Shown here: in pieces, positions 42,560 through 51,958 of the stretch
Position numbering within the stretch: the stretch's first letter is position 1
Layout: the number at the start of each line of letters is the position of its first letter
Assembly (NCBI RefSeq): GCF_005280195.1
Contig: NZ_SZPR01000012.1
Location: 1 to 64,000 of the forward strand
DNA from: Streptomyces galbus
GTDB lineage: Bacteria; Actinomycetota; Actinomycetes; Streptomycetales; Streptomycetaceae
Reading direction: 5' to 3'
DNA length: 64,000 nt
Translations under genes and position numbers: made by a program
Notes under the pieces: model-generated
Seen by the model: the letters and a program-made list of their open reading frames with translations, nothing else
What the model was told of the DNA's origin: nothing
The model's database searches: none

Positions 42560-43228
42560 ATGGCATATCAGGCAGGTGAGCAGCGGCCCGCGCCGCGGCT
42601 CGTCCCCGCGAGCCCCGAGGCCGAGGCGTACCTCCAGGACTACGCCACGCTGCTGGAGGCCGTCCCCTTCCCCTCCCTCGTGTTCGACCGGCGCTGGGAC
42701 GTCGTCCTGGCGAACACCGCTTTCGAGACACTTTTCCGCGAGGTCGGCCCCCATCCGACGGCCATGCCGGGCGACAACTTCCTGCGGTTCGTGCTCTTCC
42801 ACCCGGACGCCGCCGGTGTCCTCGGCGCGTTCGAGTCGAGCTGGTTCCTGCCCTCGCTCGCGCAGTTCGCGTCCGCGGTGGAGACGCACGGACACGACCA
42901 CGGGCTCCAGGCGATCCGCCGGGAGATCGCCCAGGACCCGATCATGGAGGCCGCCTACCGGCAGGGCCTGCCGCACTGGATCCGCGCCGTGGGCGCCGAG
43001 GCCGTGGAACACGACGGTGCCGTCCGCCCGCTGGTGCACCCCGACCCGCGCTGGGGCGCCACCGAGTGCCGGGTCGTCGAGGAGACGCCGCCGGCCCTGC
43101 GGGCCCTGGGCTGTACGCGGCTGACCCTGGTCCTGCGCGAGACCCGCCCGGCCCCCGCGCCGCGGGGAGCCCGCCGCCCGCGCCGCCGCGCGAGCCACCT
43201 GACGGTGGTGCCCGCCACCGGAACCTGA
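42560..43228 (+). CDS. Stand-alone MmyB-like (PAS-fold) domain protein without HTH
   Basis: A 222-residue protein matching the ligand-binding half of XRE/MmyB regulators (VPFPSLVFDRRWDVVLANTA near residue 33, LRFVLFHPDAAGVL near residue 73). It lacks any DNA-binding domain. The start was chosen for GAGGGG about 12 bases upstream. The basic tail ARRPRRRASH could contact nucleic acid. It is divergent from the XRE-ImmA pair, so it might sense a ligand for that system. This link is inference. Confidence 0.75.
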   Translation: MAYQAGEQRPAPRLVPASPEAEAYLQDYATLLEAVPFPSLVFDRRWDVVLANTAFETLFREVGPHPTAMPGDNFLRFVLFHPDAAGVLGAFESSWFLPSLAQFASAVETHGHDHGLQAIRREIAQDPIMEAAYRQGLPHWIRAVGAEAVEHDGAVRPLVHPDPRWGATECRVVEETPPALRALGCTRLTLVLRETRPAPAPRGARRPRRRASHLTVVPATGT

Positions 43229-43304
43229 CCGGGCACCGTCGGCGTTCAGGTCGCCGACGGCGCCTCGGTCGGCGTCCTGCCGTCCGGTGAGCCCCCCTCC
43301 CTCC

Positions 43305-43321
43305 GCGCAAGCCGTTTGCGC
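43305..43321. promoter_or_regulatory. Palindrome and reiterated TTGCG motif upstream of the GH87 gene
   Basis: GCGCAA-GCCGT-TTGCGC is a perfect inverted repeat. CTTGCGTCGG, GTTGCGG and CTTGCGTAAG follow within 55 bases. The spacing and CTTGCG core resemble LacI-family operators (MalR/AglR-like) in Streptomyces. It lies about 255 bases before the GH87 start, within the 346-base gap 43229-43574, which holds no other supported feature. Confidence 0.45.
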
Positions 43322-43574
43322 TTCTTGCGTCGGTGTTGCGGTCCCGATGCGTCGACTTGCGTAAGCCAGGAAGAAACACGGAGCTGGCGCGCCCAGCGCC
43401 TCCCGCATGCCCGCGGGCATCCGCTCGCTGTCGGCAAATTACAAACTTCACGCGACATCTTGCGGACTCCTGTCGCCGGTGCTTGAGTATGCGTCGCCCG
43501 TCGCGGCCATCCCTCCCCGATCCCACCCCTCGCACCCGTGCGCGTCCGTACCCCCACCCCGAAGGGACCAGCAC

Positions 43575-45782
43575 ATGCCACGCTCCCCTCACGGCCTCCA
43601 AGGCCGCCGTCCCCATGTCAGGCGCATGACAGTCCTCACCTCCGCCGGTGCGGCCGTCGCCCTCGCGGCCGGCAGCCTCGTCGCGCTCGCCTCGGTGCCC
43701 GCGCAGGCGGCGGCCGGCGCCACCCTGCCGTTCACCTCCGTGGAGGCCGAGTCCGCGACGACCACCGGCACCCGCATCGGGCCCGACTACACCCAGGGCT
43801 CCCTCGCGTCGGAGGCGTCCGGGCGGCAGGCCGTGCGCCTCAGCGCCGGGCAGCGCGTCGAGTTCACCGCGCCCCGCACGGCCAACGCGCTGAACCTCGC
43901 CTACAGCGTCCCCGACGGCCAGTCCGGCACCCTCAACGTCTACGTCAACGGCACCCGGCTGAGCAGGACCCTCGCCGTCACCTCGAAGTACTCCTACGTC
44001 GACACGGGCTGGATCGCGGGCTCGCGCACCCACCACTTCTACGACAACGCCCGCCTGCTGCTCGGGCAGACCGTCCAGCCCGGCGACAAGGTCGCCGTGG
44101 AGTCCACCGGCACCCAGGTCACCGTCGACGTCGCCGACTTCGAGCAGGTCGCCGCGGCCGCAGGGCAGCCCGCCGGGTCGGTCTCCGTCACCTCCAAAGG
44201 CGCCGACCCGAGCGGCCAGGGCGACTCCACGCAGGCCTTCCGCGACGCGATCGCCGCCGCCCAGGGCGGCACGGTGTGGATCCCGCCGGGCGACTACCGG
44301 ATCACGTCGTCCCTCAGCGGCGTCCAGAACGTCACCCTCCAGGGCGCCGGCAGCTGGTACTCGGTCGTCCACACCTCGCGCTTCATCGACCAGTCGAGCT
44401 CGGCCGGCAACGTCCGCATCAGGGACTTCGCGGTGATCGGCGAGGTCACCGAACGCGTCGACTCCAACCCCGACAACTTCGTCAACGGCTCGCTCGGCCC
44501 GGGCTCCTCGGTCTCCGGGATGTGGATCCAGCACCTCAAGGTCGGGCTCTGGCTGACCGGCAACAACGACAACCTGGTCGTGGAGAACAACCGCATCCTC
44601 GACACCACCGCCGACGGCCTCAACCTCAACGGCAACGCGCGTGGCGCCCGGGTCCGCAACAACTTCCTGCGCAACCAGGGCGACGACGCGCTCGCCATGT
44701 GGTCGCTGTACGCGCCCGACACCAACAGCAGCTTCGACAACAACACCATCACCCAGCCCAACCTGGCCAACGGCATCGCCGTCTACGGCGGCACCGACAT
44801 CGCGGTGCGCAACAACCTCGTCTCCGACACCAACGCCCTCGGCAGCGGCATCGCCGTGTCCAACCAGAAGTTCCTCGACCCGTTCTCCCCGCTGGCCGGC
44901 ACCATCACGGTCGACGGCAACACCCTCGTGCGCACCGGCGCGATCAACCCCAACTGGAACCACCCGATGGGCGCGCTGCGCGTCGACTCCTACGACAGCG
45001 CGATCAACGCGACCGTGAACATCACCAACACCACCATCACCGACAGCCCGTACAGCGCCTTCGAGTTCGTCTCCGGCGGGGGACAGGGCTACCCCGTGCG
45101 CGGGGTCACCGTCAGCGGTGCCACCGTCCGCAACACCGGTACGGTCGTCGTCCAGGCCGAGGCCCAGGGCGCCGCGACCTTCCGGGACGTCACCGCCACC
45201 CAGGTCGGCGCGGCCGGCGTCTACAACTGCCCCTACCCGGCGAACTCCGGCGCCTTCACCCTCACCGACGGCGGCGGCAACTCCGGCTGGAACAGCACCT
45301 GGTCGGACTGCTCGACCTGGCCGCAGCCCGGCCAGAGCAACCCCCAGCCCGACCCCAACCGCAACCTCGCCAAGGGCCGGCCGGCCACCGCCACCGGCTC
45401 GCAGGACGTCTACACGCCCGGCAGGGCGGTCGACGGCGACGCGAACAGCTACTGGGAGTCCGCCAACAACGCCTTCCCGCAGTCCCTCACCGTCGACCTC
45501 GGCGCCGGCTACGCCGTGCGGCGGCTGGTGCTGAAGCTGCCGCCGTCCTCCGCGTGGGGCGCCCGCACCGAGACGGTCACCGTCCTCGGCAGCACCGACG
45601 GCTCGTCGTTCAGCACGGTCGTCGGCGCCCAGGGCTACCGCTTCGACCCGGCGACCGGCAACACGGCGACCGTCTCCCTGCCGGCAGGCACGAACCTGCG
45701 TTACCTGCGCCTGACGGTCACCGGCAACACCGGCTGGCCGGCGGGCCAGTTCAGCGAGGTGGAGGCCTACCTGACCTCCTGA
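43575..45782 (+). CDS. Secreted GH87-type alpha-1,3-glucanase (mutanase/mycodextranase)
   Basis: Predicted extracellular hydrolase of 735 residues. GAAGGGA lies 7 bases before the ATG. A long signal ends near residue 46 (VPAQAAA). A CBM35-like domain (about 52-192, FTSVEAESATTTGTRIG) is followed by a parallel beta-helix (about 200-590). Family-type segments are MWIQHLKVGLWLTGNNDNLV, ILDTTADGLNLNGNARG and NQGDDALAMWSLY, with the conserved Asp residues of GH87. A C-terminal F5/8-type discoidin domain (about 600-735) follows. The target is likely fungal alpha-1,3-glucan. Confidence 0.88.
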   Translation: MPRSPHGLQGRRPHVRRMTVLTSAGAAVALAAGSLVALASVPAQAAAGATLPFTSVEAESATTTGTRIGPDYTQGSLASEASGRQAVRLSAGQRVEFTAPRTANALNLAYSVPDGQSGTLNVYVNGTRLSRTLAVTSKYSYVDTGWIAGSRTHHFYDNARLLLGQTVQPGDKVAVESTGTQVTVDVADFEQVAAAAGQPAGSVSVTSKGADPSGQGDSTQAFRDAIAAAQGGTVWIPPGDYRITSSLSGVQNVTLQGAGSWYSVVHTSRFIDQSSSAGNVRIRDFAVIGEVTERVDSNPDNFVNGSLGPGSSVSGMWIQHLKVGLWLTGNNDNLVVENNRILDTTADGLNLNGNARGARVRNNFLRNQGDDALAMWSLYAPDTNSSFDNNTITQPNLANGIAVYGGTDIAVRNNLVSDTNALGSGIAVSNQKFLDPFSPLAGTITVDGNTLVRTGAINPNWNHPMGALRVDSYDSAINATVNITNTTITDSPYSAFEFVSGGGQGYPVRGVTVSGATVRNTGTVVVQAEAQGAATFRDVTATQVGAAGVYNCPYPANSGAFTLTDGGGNSGWNSTWSDCSTWPQPGQSNPQPDPNRNLAKGRPATATGSQDVYTPGRAVDGDANSYWESANNAFPQSLTVDLGAGYAVRRLVLKLPPSSAWGARTETVTVLGSTDGSSFSTVVGAQGYRFDPATGNTATVSLPAGTNLRYLRLTVTGNTGWPAGQFSEVEAYLTS

Positions 45783-45809
45783 CCCCACAAGCCCCGCGCT
45801 CCGCCGCCA

Positions 45810-45851
45810 GGATCCGCCCGCTGACGCTGACGCTGACGCTGACGCGGATCC
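45810..45851. terminator. Hairpin enclosing a CTGACG tandem repeat between convergent genes
   Basis: GGATCCGC (45810-45817) pairs with GCGGATCC (45844-45851). The loop contains four exact CTGACG units (45821-45844). It lies between the convergent GH87 and cydC genes and may act as a bidirectional terminator. The long loop makes this uncertain. Confidence 0.45.
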
Positions 45852-45914
45852 GGGCCCGGCGCAGCGCGGGGCCAGGTGCGTGGTGGACCGGGATCCGCTG
45901 CCCCGCCGCTCCTC

Positions 45915-47645
45915 TCAACGCGCCACGGTTGCCGGGCTGTTCAGGCTCACAGGACGGATGCGGCCGCCCTCGAGGACCACCGTCTCGTCGGCGGCGGCCA
46001 GGCCCGACTGCTCGTGGGTGACCAGGAGGGTGGTACGGCCGCGGGTGGCGTCGAGGACGTCGGCGAGGACGGCGGCCGCGGTGTCGGGGTCGAGTCCCTC
46101 GGTGGGTTCGTCCAGGACCAGGACGGGCGGGTCGGCGAGCAGCGCGCGGGCCAGCAGCAGACGCCTGCGCTGACCGCCCGAGAGGGTCGCGCCGTCGCCG
46201 CCGACGAAGGTGTCCCAGCCCTCGGCCAGCGACTCGATCCAGTCGAGGAGCCGGGCCCTGCGAGCCGCTTCGCGCAGGTCGCCGTCCGTGGCGTCGGGAC
46301 GGGCCAGCAGCAGGTTGGCGCGGATCGTGGTGTGGAAGACGTGCGCGTCCTGGGTCATGCCCGTGATCACGCGGCGGACGTCGGCGCCCGAGCAGTCACG
46401 CAGTTCGCGCCCGCCCACGCGGATGCTTCCGGCCTCGTACGGGACGAACCGCATGAGCGCCGCGATCAACGTCGACTTGCCGGACCCGCTGGCGCCCAGG
46501 AGCGCGACCCGGCGGCCGGGTGGCAGCCGCAGGCTCACCCCGTCCAGGGCAGCGGGGCCGTCGGCGCGGTGTCGTACGCGCAGGTCGGTGATGTCCACGC
46601 CGAGGGGCTCGTCCGTGTCCAACGGCAGGGGGACGGGCGGGTCGGCGACCGGGGGAGGGGTGTCCAGCAGGTCGGCCAGCCGGCGCGCGGAGGCCCGTAC
46701 CGCGACGAGGCGGCGGGCCGCGCCGGGCAGGGGCGCGAGAGCCTCGAAGGAGACCAGCGCGAGCACCGCGAGGACGGTGAGGTGCACGGCGGGCAACGCG
46801 CCGGCCGCGTGCGCGCGCAGCGCCAGCCAGGTGACGCCGACCGTCGCCCCACCCTGCAGCAGCAGCACCACGGCCGAGGCCGACGTGGTCGTCAGGGCCG
46901 CCGAGCGCTCCAGTGCCGCGATCCGGGCGGAGGCGTCCCGGGCTCGGCCCTCGGCACGGTCCCGGGCGCCGTACGCCGCGAGGTCGGCCGCACCCCGGGT
47001 CAGATCCAGGGTCGCCGCGGCGAGTTCCGCGCGCGCCGCCTTCTCCGCGCGGCCCGCGCGGCGGGACACCGCGAGCACCAGGCCGGGCACGAGGACTCCC
47101 GCCAGGGCCAGCAGCAGACCGAGCAGCGCGCCCGCCTGCGGCAGCAGCAGGGCCGCCGTCACGCCGGCGCCCGTCGCGACGACGCAGCCGGCCGCGACCG
47201 GGATCAGGACGCGCAGCAGCAGGTCCTGGGCGGCGTCGACGTCGTCGACGAGGCGGGTCAGCAGGTCGCCGCTGCGGAAGGCGGGCGTACCCGCCGGGGC
47301 GAGCGGCACCAGTGCCTCGTAGATGCGGGTGCGGAAGCCGGCCACCGCCCGCAGGACGCCGTCGTGACCGAGGAGCCGGTCCGCGTAGCGCAGCGTGCCG
47401 CGCCCCAGGGCGAGGGCCCGTACGGCGACGATCGCGACGCTCACCGCGGCGAGCGGCGGCTGCTGCGCGGCGCGGGTGATCAGCCAGGCGGCGGTGGCCG
47501 TCAGCGCGGCGGCGGCGAGTTCGCTGCCGGCCGCGGCGAGCGCGGCGGGCAGCAGCCTGCGCCAGTGGGGCAACAGGAAGCGCAGGAGACGGATCGTGGG
47601 GCGGGACCCACGGGCGGGGGCCGCGGTCCGGGCGCGCTCCGTCAC
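45915..47645 (-). CDS. cydC: Thiol reductant ABC exporter subunit CydC
   Basis: Half-transporter of 576 residues that with CydD exports glutathione/cysteine-type thiols needed for cytochrome bd assembly. The N-terminal membrane domain (about 20-310) is followed by an ATPase domain. This has Walker A GASGSGKSTL near 395, signature LSGGQRRRLLLARALL near 500 and Walker B PVLVLDEPTEGLDPD. The GTG start overlaps the cydD stop (GTGA). It is the last gene of cydABDC. Confidence 0.92.
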   Translation of the reverse strand: MTERARTAAPARGSRPTIRLLRFLLPHWRRLLPAALAAAGSELAAAALTATAAWLITRAAQQPPLAAVSVAIVAVRALALGRGTLRYADRLLGHDGVLRAVAGFRTRIYEALVPLAPAGTPAFRSGDLLTRLVDDVDAAQDLLLRVLIPVAAGCVVATGAGVTAALLLPQAGALLGLLLALAGVLVPGLVLAVSRRAGRAEKAARAELAAATLDLTRGAADLAAYGARDRAEGRARDASARIAALERSAALTTTSASAVVLLLQGGATVGVTWLALRAHAAGALPAVHLTVLAVLALVSFEALAPLPGAARRLVAVRASARRLADLLDTPPPVADPPVPLPLDTDEPLGVDITDLRVRHRADGPAALDGVSLRLPPGRRVALLGASGSGKSTLIAALMRFVPYEAGSIRVGGRELRDCSGADVRRVITGMTQDAHVFHTTIRANLLLARPDATDGDLREAARRARLLDWIESLAEGWDTFVGGDGATLSGGQRRRLLLARALLADPPVLVLDEPTEGLDPDTAAAVLADVLDATRGRTTLLVTHEQSGLAAADETVVLEGGRIRPVSLNSPATVAR

Positions 47646-49351
47646 GAGGCCGGCAGCCCTTCGGTGACGTCGGCCCGGGGAGCGACCAGGGCTCCGGCCC
47701 GTACCGTGACGATGCGGTCGGCGTGGGGCAGCAGGCTGGTGCGGTGGGCGACGACCACCGCGGTCCGGCCGCGCATGAGCGCGACGGTGGCACGGGTGAC
47801 GGCGGCCTCGCTCTCCGGGTCGAGATGGGCGGTCGGTTCGTCGAGGAGCAGCACGGGGGCGTCCTTCAGGAAGGCGCGGGCGAGCGCGATCCGCTGCCGC
47901 TGGCCGGCCGAGAGCCCGGCCCCCTGCTCACCGAGCACGGTGTCGTACCCGTTCGGCAGTGCCTCGACGAAGCGGTCGGCACAGGCGGCCCGGGCCGCCG
48001 CCCGCACCTCGGCGATGTCGGCGTGCGGACGGCCGAGGCGGATGTTGTCGGCGACGGACACCGCGAACAGGTGCGGGCGCTGCGGCACCCAGGCCACCTG
48101 GGCGCGCCACGCGTCGGCATCCAGCGCCCCGAGGTCGGTGCCGTCGACGGTGACCCGGCCCGAGGCCGGGACGGCGAAGCCGAGCAGCAGGGACAGCAGC
48201 GTCGACTTGCCCGCGCCGCTCGGGCCGACCAAGGCCACGTGCTCGCCGGGACGCACGGTGAGGGACACGTCGTGCAGGGCCGGGATAGGGCGGTCCGGGT
48301 AACGGACCGTCACGCGGTCGAGCCGCAGCCGCGCCGTACGGCCGTCGGGAGCGGCGAGGAGGCGGGCCGCGCGTTGCGGGACGGTGCCCTCGTCGTGCTG
48401 GTCGTCCTCCTCGTCGAGGAGCGCGAAGACCCGCTCGGCCACCGCGATGCCCTCGGCGCTGTCGTGGAAGGCGGCTCCCGCCGCCCGCAGCGGCAGGTAC
48501 GCCTCGGGGGCGAGGAACAGGACGGTCAGGGCGGTGCGCAGGTCCAGCTCGCCGGCGAGCAGCCGCAGGCCCACCGGGACGGCCACCAGGGCCACGGAGA
48601 GCGTGGCGACCGTCTCCAGGACGAGGGAGGACAGGAACGCCACGCGCAGGGTGCGCACCGTGGCCCGCCGGTGGGCGTCGGCCATCTCGCCCACCACCCG
48701 CGTCTGGTGCACCTCACGGCCGAAGGCCCGGAGGGTCGGCAGACCGGCCACCACGTCCAGGAAGTGGCCGCCCAGTCGGCTCAGCAACCGCCACTGCCGG
48801 GCGGTGCGCTGCGCGGTGTGCATGCCGACCAGCGCCCCGAAGACGGGGATCAGCGGCAGCGTCACGACGACGATCAGCGCCGACGTCCAGTCGGTCCACC
48901 ACAGCCAGGCCGTGACGGTGAGGGGGACCACCGCGGTGGCCGTCATCGTGGTCAGGTAGCCGACGACGTACGCGTCCAGGGCGTCCAGGCCGCGGGTGAG
49001 CAGCGTCGCGGTCTCGCCATGGCGGCGGGCGGCGAGCCGCAGCGGGCCGGTGCGTCGCAGCCGGCTCGTGATCCGCTCGCGCAGCGTGTGCTTGGCGTCG
49101 GCCGCGGCGCGCTGGGCGAGGGTCCCGCGGGCCCAGGTCAGCAGCGCACGCAGCGTCAGGACGGCGGCCAGCGCGGCCAGGGCTGTGTCCCGCACCGCGT
49201 GTCCGACGAAACCGTCCGCGCAGACCTTCGCCAGCAGGCCCGCCTGGGCGACCACCGTCGCGGCGCCCAGCAGCGCCAGCGCCGTGGAGTACGCCATGTG
49301 GCGCCGCAGCGCCGGTACTTCCCGCATCAGGCGGCGTTCGACCGGCTGCAT
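47642..49351 (-). CDS. cydD: Thiol reductant ABC exporter subunit CydD
   Basis: Partner half-transporter of 569 residues. The membrane domain (about 20-320) contains GHFLDVVAGLPTLRAFGR, a typical CydD segment. The ATPase domain has Walker A GPSGAGKSTL near 375, signature GLSAGQRQRIALARAFL and Walker B PVLLLDEPTAHLDPES. The start 29 bases after cydB and overlap with cydC place it in the operon. In S. coelicolor the known cyd locus has a fused CydCD, whereas here the subunits are separate genes. Confidence 0.92.
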   Translation of the reverse strand: MQPVERRLMREVPALRRHMAYSTALALLGAATVVAQAGLLAKVCADGFVGHAVRDTALAALAAVLTLRALLTWARGTLAQRAAADAKHTLRERITSRLRRTGPLRLAARRHGETATLLTRGLDALDAYVVGYLTTMTATAVVPLTVTAWLWWTDWTSALIVVVTLPLIPVFGALVGMHTAQRTARQWRLLSRLGGHFLDVVAGLPTLRAFGREVHQTRVVGEMADAHRRATVRTLRVAFLSSLVLETVATLSVALVAVPVGLRLLAGELDLRTALTVLFLAPEAYLPLRAAGAAFHDSAEGIAVAERVFALLDEEDDQHDEGTVPQRAARLLAAPDGRTARLRLDRVTVRYPDRPIPALHDVSLTVRPGEHVALVGPSGAGKSTLLSLLLGFAVPASGRVTVDGTDLGALDADAWRAQVAWVPQRPHLFAVSVADNIRLGRPHADIAEVRAAARAACADRFVEALPNGYDTVLGEQGAGLSAGQRQRIALARAFLKDAPVLLLDEPTAHLDPESEAAVTRATVALMRGRTAVVVAHRTSLLPHADRIVTVRAGALVAPRADVTEGLPAS

Positions 49352-49380
49352 CCTGGGGTCTCTCCCGTCGCTGGTACGGC

Positions 49381-50409
49381 TCAGAAGTAGCTGGGGTGGC
49401 GCCGGCCCGTGCGCCCCCGGAACGCCCACCAGCTCCACACCTGGTAGGTGAGGATCGTCGGGATCACCGCGACACCGAACGCGGAGAGGATCCTCAGCGT
49501 GGCGCTGTCGGTGACGGACTGGCCGACGGTCAGACCCGCCCCGGCCGAGCTGATGAGGAGGTACGGGTAGTGACCCGCCCCGACCAGCAGCACGGGCAGC
49601 AGGGTCGCGCAGCTGGTGGCCGCGAACGCCCGGACGTGGTGCCCCTGGGTCAGAAACCACCAGGCGCCGGTGAGGGCCGCCGCGAACAGGGCGGCGACGA
49701 CCGCCGAGGTCACCCGGTTGGTCATGGAGGCGCCCGCGCCGAAGAGCGTCAGCAGCAGCGGCAGCAGGCCGACGGCGCCGGTCGCGCGCACGAGCCCCGC
49801 GCCCAGCCGCCGTGCGGTGGCGGCGAGCCGGGGGGCCGAGCGCAGCGTGACGAAGGCGGCTCCGTGCGCGGCGAAGAGCAGCGCGGTGGTCACCCCGCAG
49901 GCCAGCACGAACGGTGAGAACACGTCACCGGCACCCAGGTGGAAGCTCCCGTCCGCCCGGCGGGGCACGCCGTGCAGCAGCAGGCCGACGACGAGTCCCC
50001 AGCACAGGGCGGGCAGGGCGCCGCCGAACACGATCAGGACGTCCCAGCAGCGACGGCCGCGGGCGCTGTCCGCCCGGCCCCGCAGCTGCACCGCGGCGTT
50101 GCCGACGACGAGCCCGACGAGGATCGCCACGATCAGGGGGTACAGCCCGGACAGCAGGGTCCCTTCCAGGTGCGGGAAGGCGCCGAACAGGACCCCGGCG
50201 AAGGCGACCAGCCAGACCTCGTTGCCCAGGAAGAACGGCGCCATGGCCTCGAGGGCGGCGTTCTGGCCGGTCCGTCGCTCCCGCTCGGCGTCGGGGTCGG
50301 CGCGCAGCAGCGGGTGCAGCATCTGTACGCCGTAGTCGTAGCCGCCGAGCACGAAGTACCCGGCGAGGAGCAGGCCGAGCATGCCCAGCCAGAGGGTCTC
50401 GAGACTCAT
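49381..50409 (-). CDS. cydB: Cytochrome bd ubiquinol/menaquinol oxidase subunit II
   Basis: Membrane subunit of the high-affinity cytochrome bd oxidase, 342 residues with about eight helices. The opening LWLGMLGLLLAGYFVLGGYD and FFLGNEVWLVAFAGVLFGAFP near residue 59 are diagnostic for CydB. It is paired with cydA 55 bases upstream. It has no heme ligands itself and stabilises the CydA heme sites. Confidence 0.94.
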   Translation of the reverse strand: MSLETLWLGMLGLLLAGYFVLGGYDYGVQMLHPLLRADPDAERERRTGQNAALEAMAPFFLGNEVWLVAFAGVLFGAFPHLEGTLLSGLYPLIVAILVGLVVGNAAVQLRGRADSARGRRCWDVLIVFGGALPALCWGLVVGLLLHGVPRRADGSFHLGAGDVFSPFVLACGVTTALLFAAHGAAFVTLRSAPRLAATARRLGAGLVRATGAVGLLPLLLTLFGAGASMTNRVTSAVVAALFAAALTGAWWFLTQGHHVRAFAATSCATLLPVLLVGAGHYPYLLISSAGAGLTVGQSVTDSATLRILSAFGVAVIPTILTYQVWSWWAFRGRTGRRHPSYF

Positions 50410-50464
50410 GTCGTTCCACTTTCCGTCTCAGCGATGAGGTTCGCCGGGCCCCGGGGGCGCCGGC

Positions 50465-51757
50465 TCAGAAGACCGGGACCGGCTGCTTCCCGTCGGCGCC
50501 GCTGTCGGGAACGTCGTCGGCGAGCGGCTCGGTGGCGCCGAGCTGGGTCGCCTCCGGGCCGCGGCGGGCGAAGCGTGCGATGAGGGTCCAGTTCGTCACC
50601 GCGAGCGCGACGAAGACGGCGATGAACACCGTGCAGGACACGGCCAGCGAGGTGGTGCTCACGTGGGACAGCGCGTCCTCGACGGTCAACTGGCCGTAGA
50701 CGATCCACGGTTGGCGCCCGACCTCGCGGAAGACCCAGCCGCCGACGGCGGCGACGAAGGGCAGCGGGATCATGGCCGTCATCAGGTAGGCCAGGGGACG
50801 CCAGCGCACCAGCCAGTCCTTCCACAGCAGGAAGACGGCGAGGAACGTGACGGTGGACACCGTGTTCCCGATGATCGTCATCGTGTCCATCGCGATGCGC
50901 AGCCAGTCGTGCGGGGGTACGTAGTCGCCGGGCCCGTGCTGCCCGACGAACTGCGCCTGCAGACGGGCGACGCCGTCGTTGTTCAGCGCGGCCGTCTTCA
51001 TGGGCTGGGTCCGGTCCAGCACCGGGACCTGGAGCTGGCCGACGATGATGACGAAGAACGAGGCGAGCATGCCCACCCAGACACCCAGCCGCAGGGAACT
51101 GCGGAACAGCTGGGTCTCCTTCGTGCCCCGGGCGAAGTGCCAGGCGCTGACCCCGGCGACGAAGACGCCCGCGGTGGTGAGCGCGCCCAGCGTCAGGTGG
51201 CCCAGCGCCAGCAGGGCGTTGGGGTTGCCGAGCAGGGCACCGAAGTCGGTCAGGTAGGCGACGCCGCCGCGGACCTCGTAGCCCACGGGGTGCTGCATGA
51301 AGCCGTTGGCGATCAGGATCCAGAAGCCGGAGGCGTAGGCCGTCAGCGCGACCAGCCAGATCAGCGTGACGTGCACGCTGCTGCGGATGCGTCCCCAGCC
51401 GAAGATCCACATGCCGAGGAACGTGGACTCGGCGAAGAAGGCGATGAGGGTCTCCAGCGCCAGCGGGGCGCCGAAGACGTTGCCGGCGAACTTGCTCAGG
51501 CCGCTCCAGCTCAACCCGAACTGGAACTCCATGACGAGGCCGGTGACGATGCCGACCGCGTAGTTGATGACGTAGAGCTGGCCCCAGAAGCGCGTCATGC
51601 GTTCCCGGAGGGCCCTCTTGGCGGGATCGTGGGTGCACGCGGCCCTGGTGTGCATGATCGCCACGAGTGGGACGAGCCCCATGGTGAGGATCACGAACAG
51701 CCAGTGGACGGTGGTCGTGGCCGCGAACTGGAGTCGGGCCAGATCCGCAGCGCTCAT
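50465..51757 (-). CDS. cydA: Cytochrome bd oxidase subunit I, short Q-loop form
   Basis: Quinol-oxidising heme subunit of cytochrome bd, 430 residues. It has H18 (heme b595 ligand), H187 (b558 ligand), E102/E110 in LETLIAFFAEST (proton path) and the quinol-site GRQPW at 347-351. The Q-loop is short, as in actinobacteria, which explains the length against about 520 in E. coli. AAGG lies 7 bases before the ATG. The 201-base region to the divergent LysR gene lacks an obvious Rex site (TGTGAAC-type palindrome), so control may differ from the known cyd locus. Confidence 0.95.
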   Translation of the reverse strand: MSAADLARLQFAATTTVHWLFVILTMGLVPLVAIMHTRAACTHDPAKRALRERMTRFWGQLYVINYAVGIVTGLVMEFQFGLSWSGLSKFAGNVFGAPLALETLIAFFAESTFLGMWIFGWGRIRSSVHVTLIWLVALTAYASGFWILIANGFMQHPVGYEVRGGVAYLTDFGALLGNPNALLALGHLTLGALTTAGVFVAGVSAWHFARGTKETQLFRSSLRLGVWVGMLASFFVIIVGQLQVPVLDRTQPMKTAALNNDGVARLQAQFVGQHGPGDYVPPHDWLRIAMDTMTIIGNTVSTVTFLAVFLLWKDWLVRWRPLAYLMTAMIPLPFVAAVGGWVFREVGRQPWIVYGQLTVEDALSHVSTTSLAVSCTVFIAVFVALAVTNWTLIARFARRGPEATQLGATEPLADDVPDSGADGKQPVPVF

Positions 51758-51958
51758 GGTGCGACCTTCCTGGGGGACGGTGGCCGGACGGACGTCGGAC
51801 GGGTGCGGGGCCCCACTTCGCGTGTGCAGGCGCCGGGCGCCTTTGCCCGGTACCTGTGCGGTGACCCCTGCGGAAAACCGTAGGGACAATTGCTTATGCA
51901 TTCCAAGACCGGTTTGGCTATGTACAGATGACCCATAAGACATGAGCGAAGGTGGACC

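Noticed and set aside
42942..45788. 948-aa open frame on the minus strand
   Set aside because: Shadow of the GH87 gene; the plus-strand product has signal peptide, beta-helix and discoidin domains.
51758..51958. Rex operator upstream of cydA
   Set aside because: I looked for a TGTGAAC-N-TTCACA palindrome and saw only unrelated sequence; a matrix scan would be needed to exclude weak sites.
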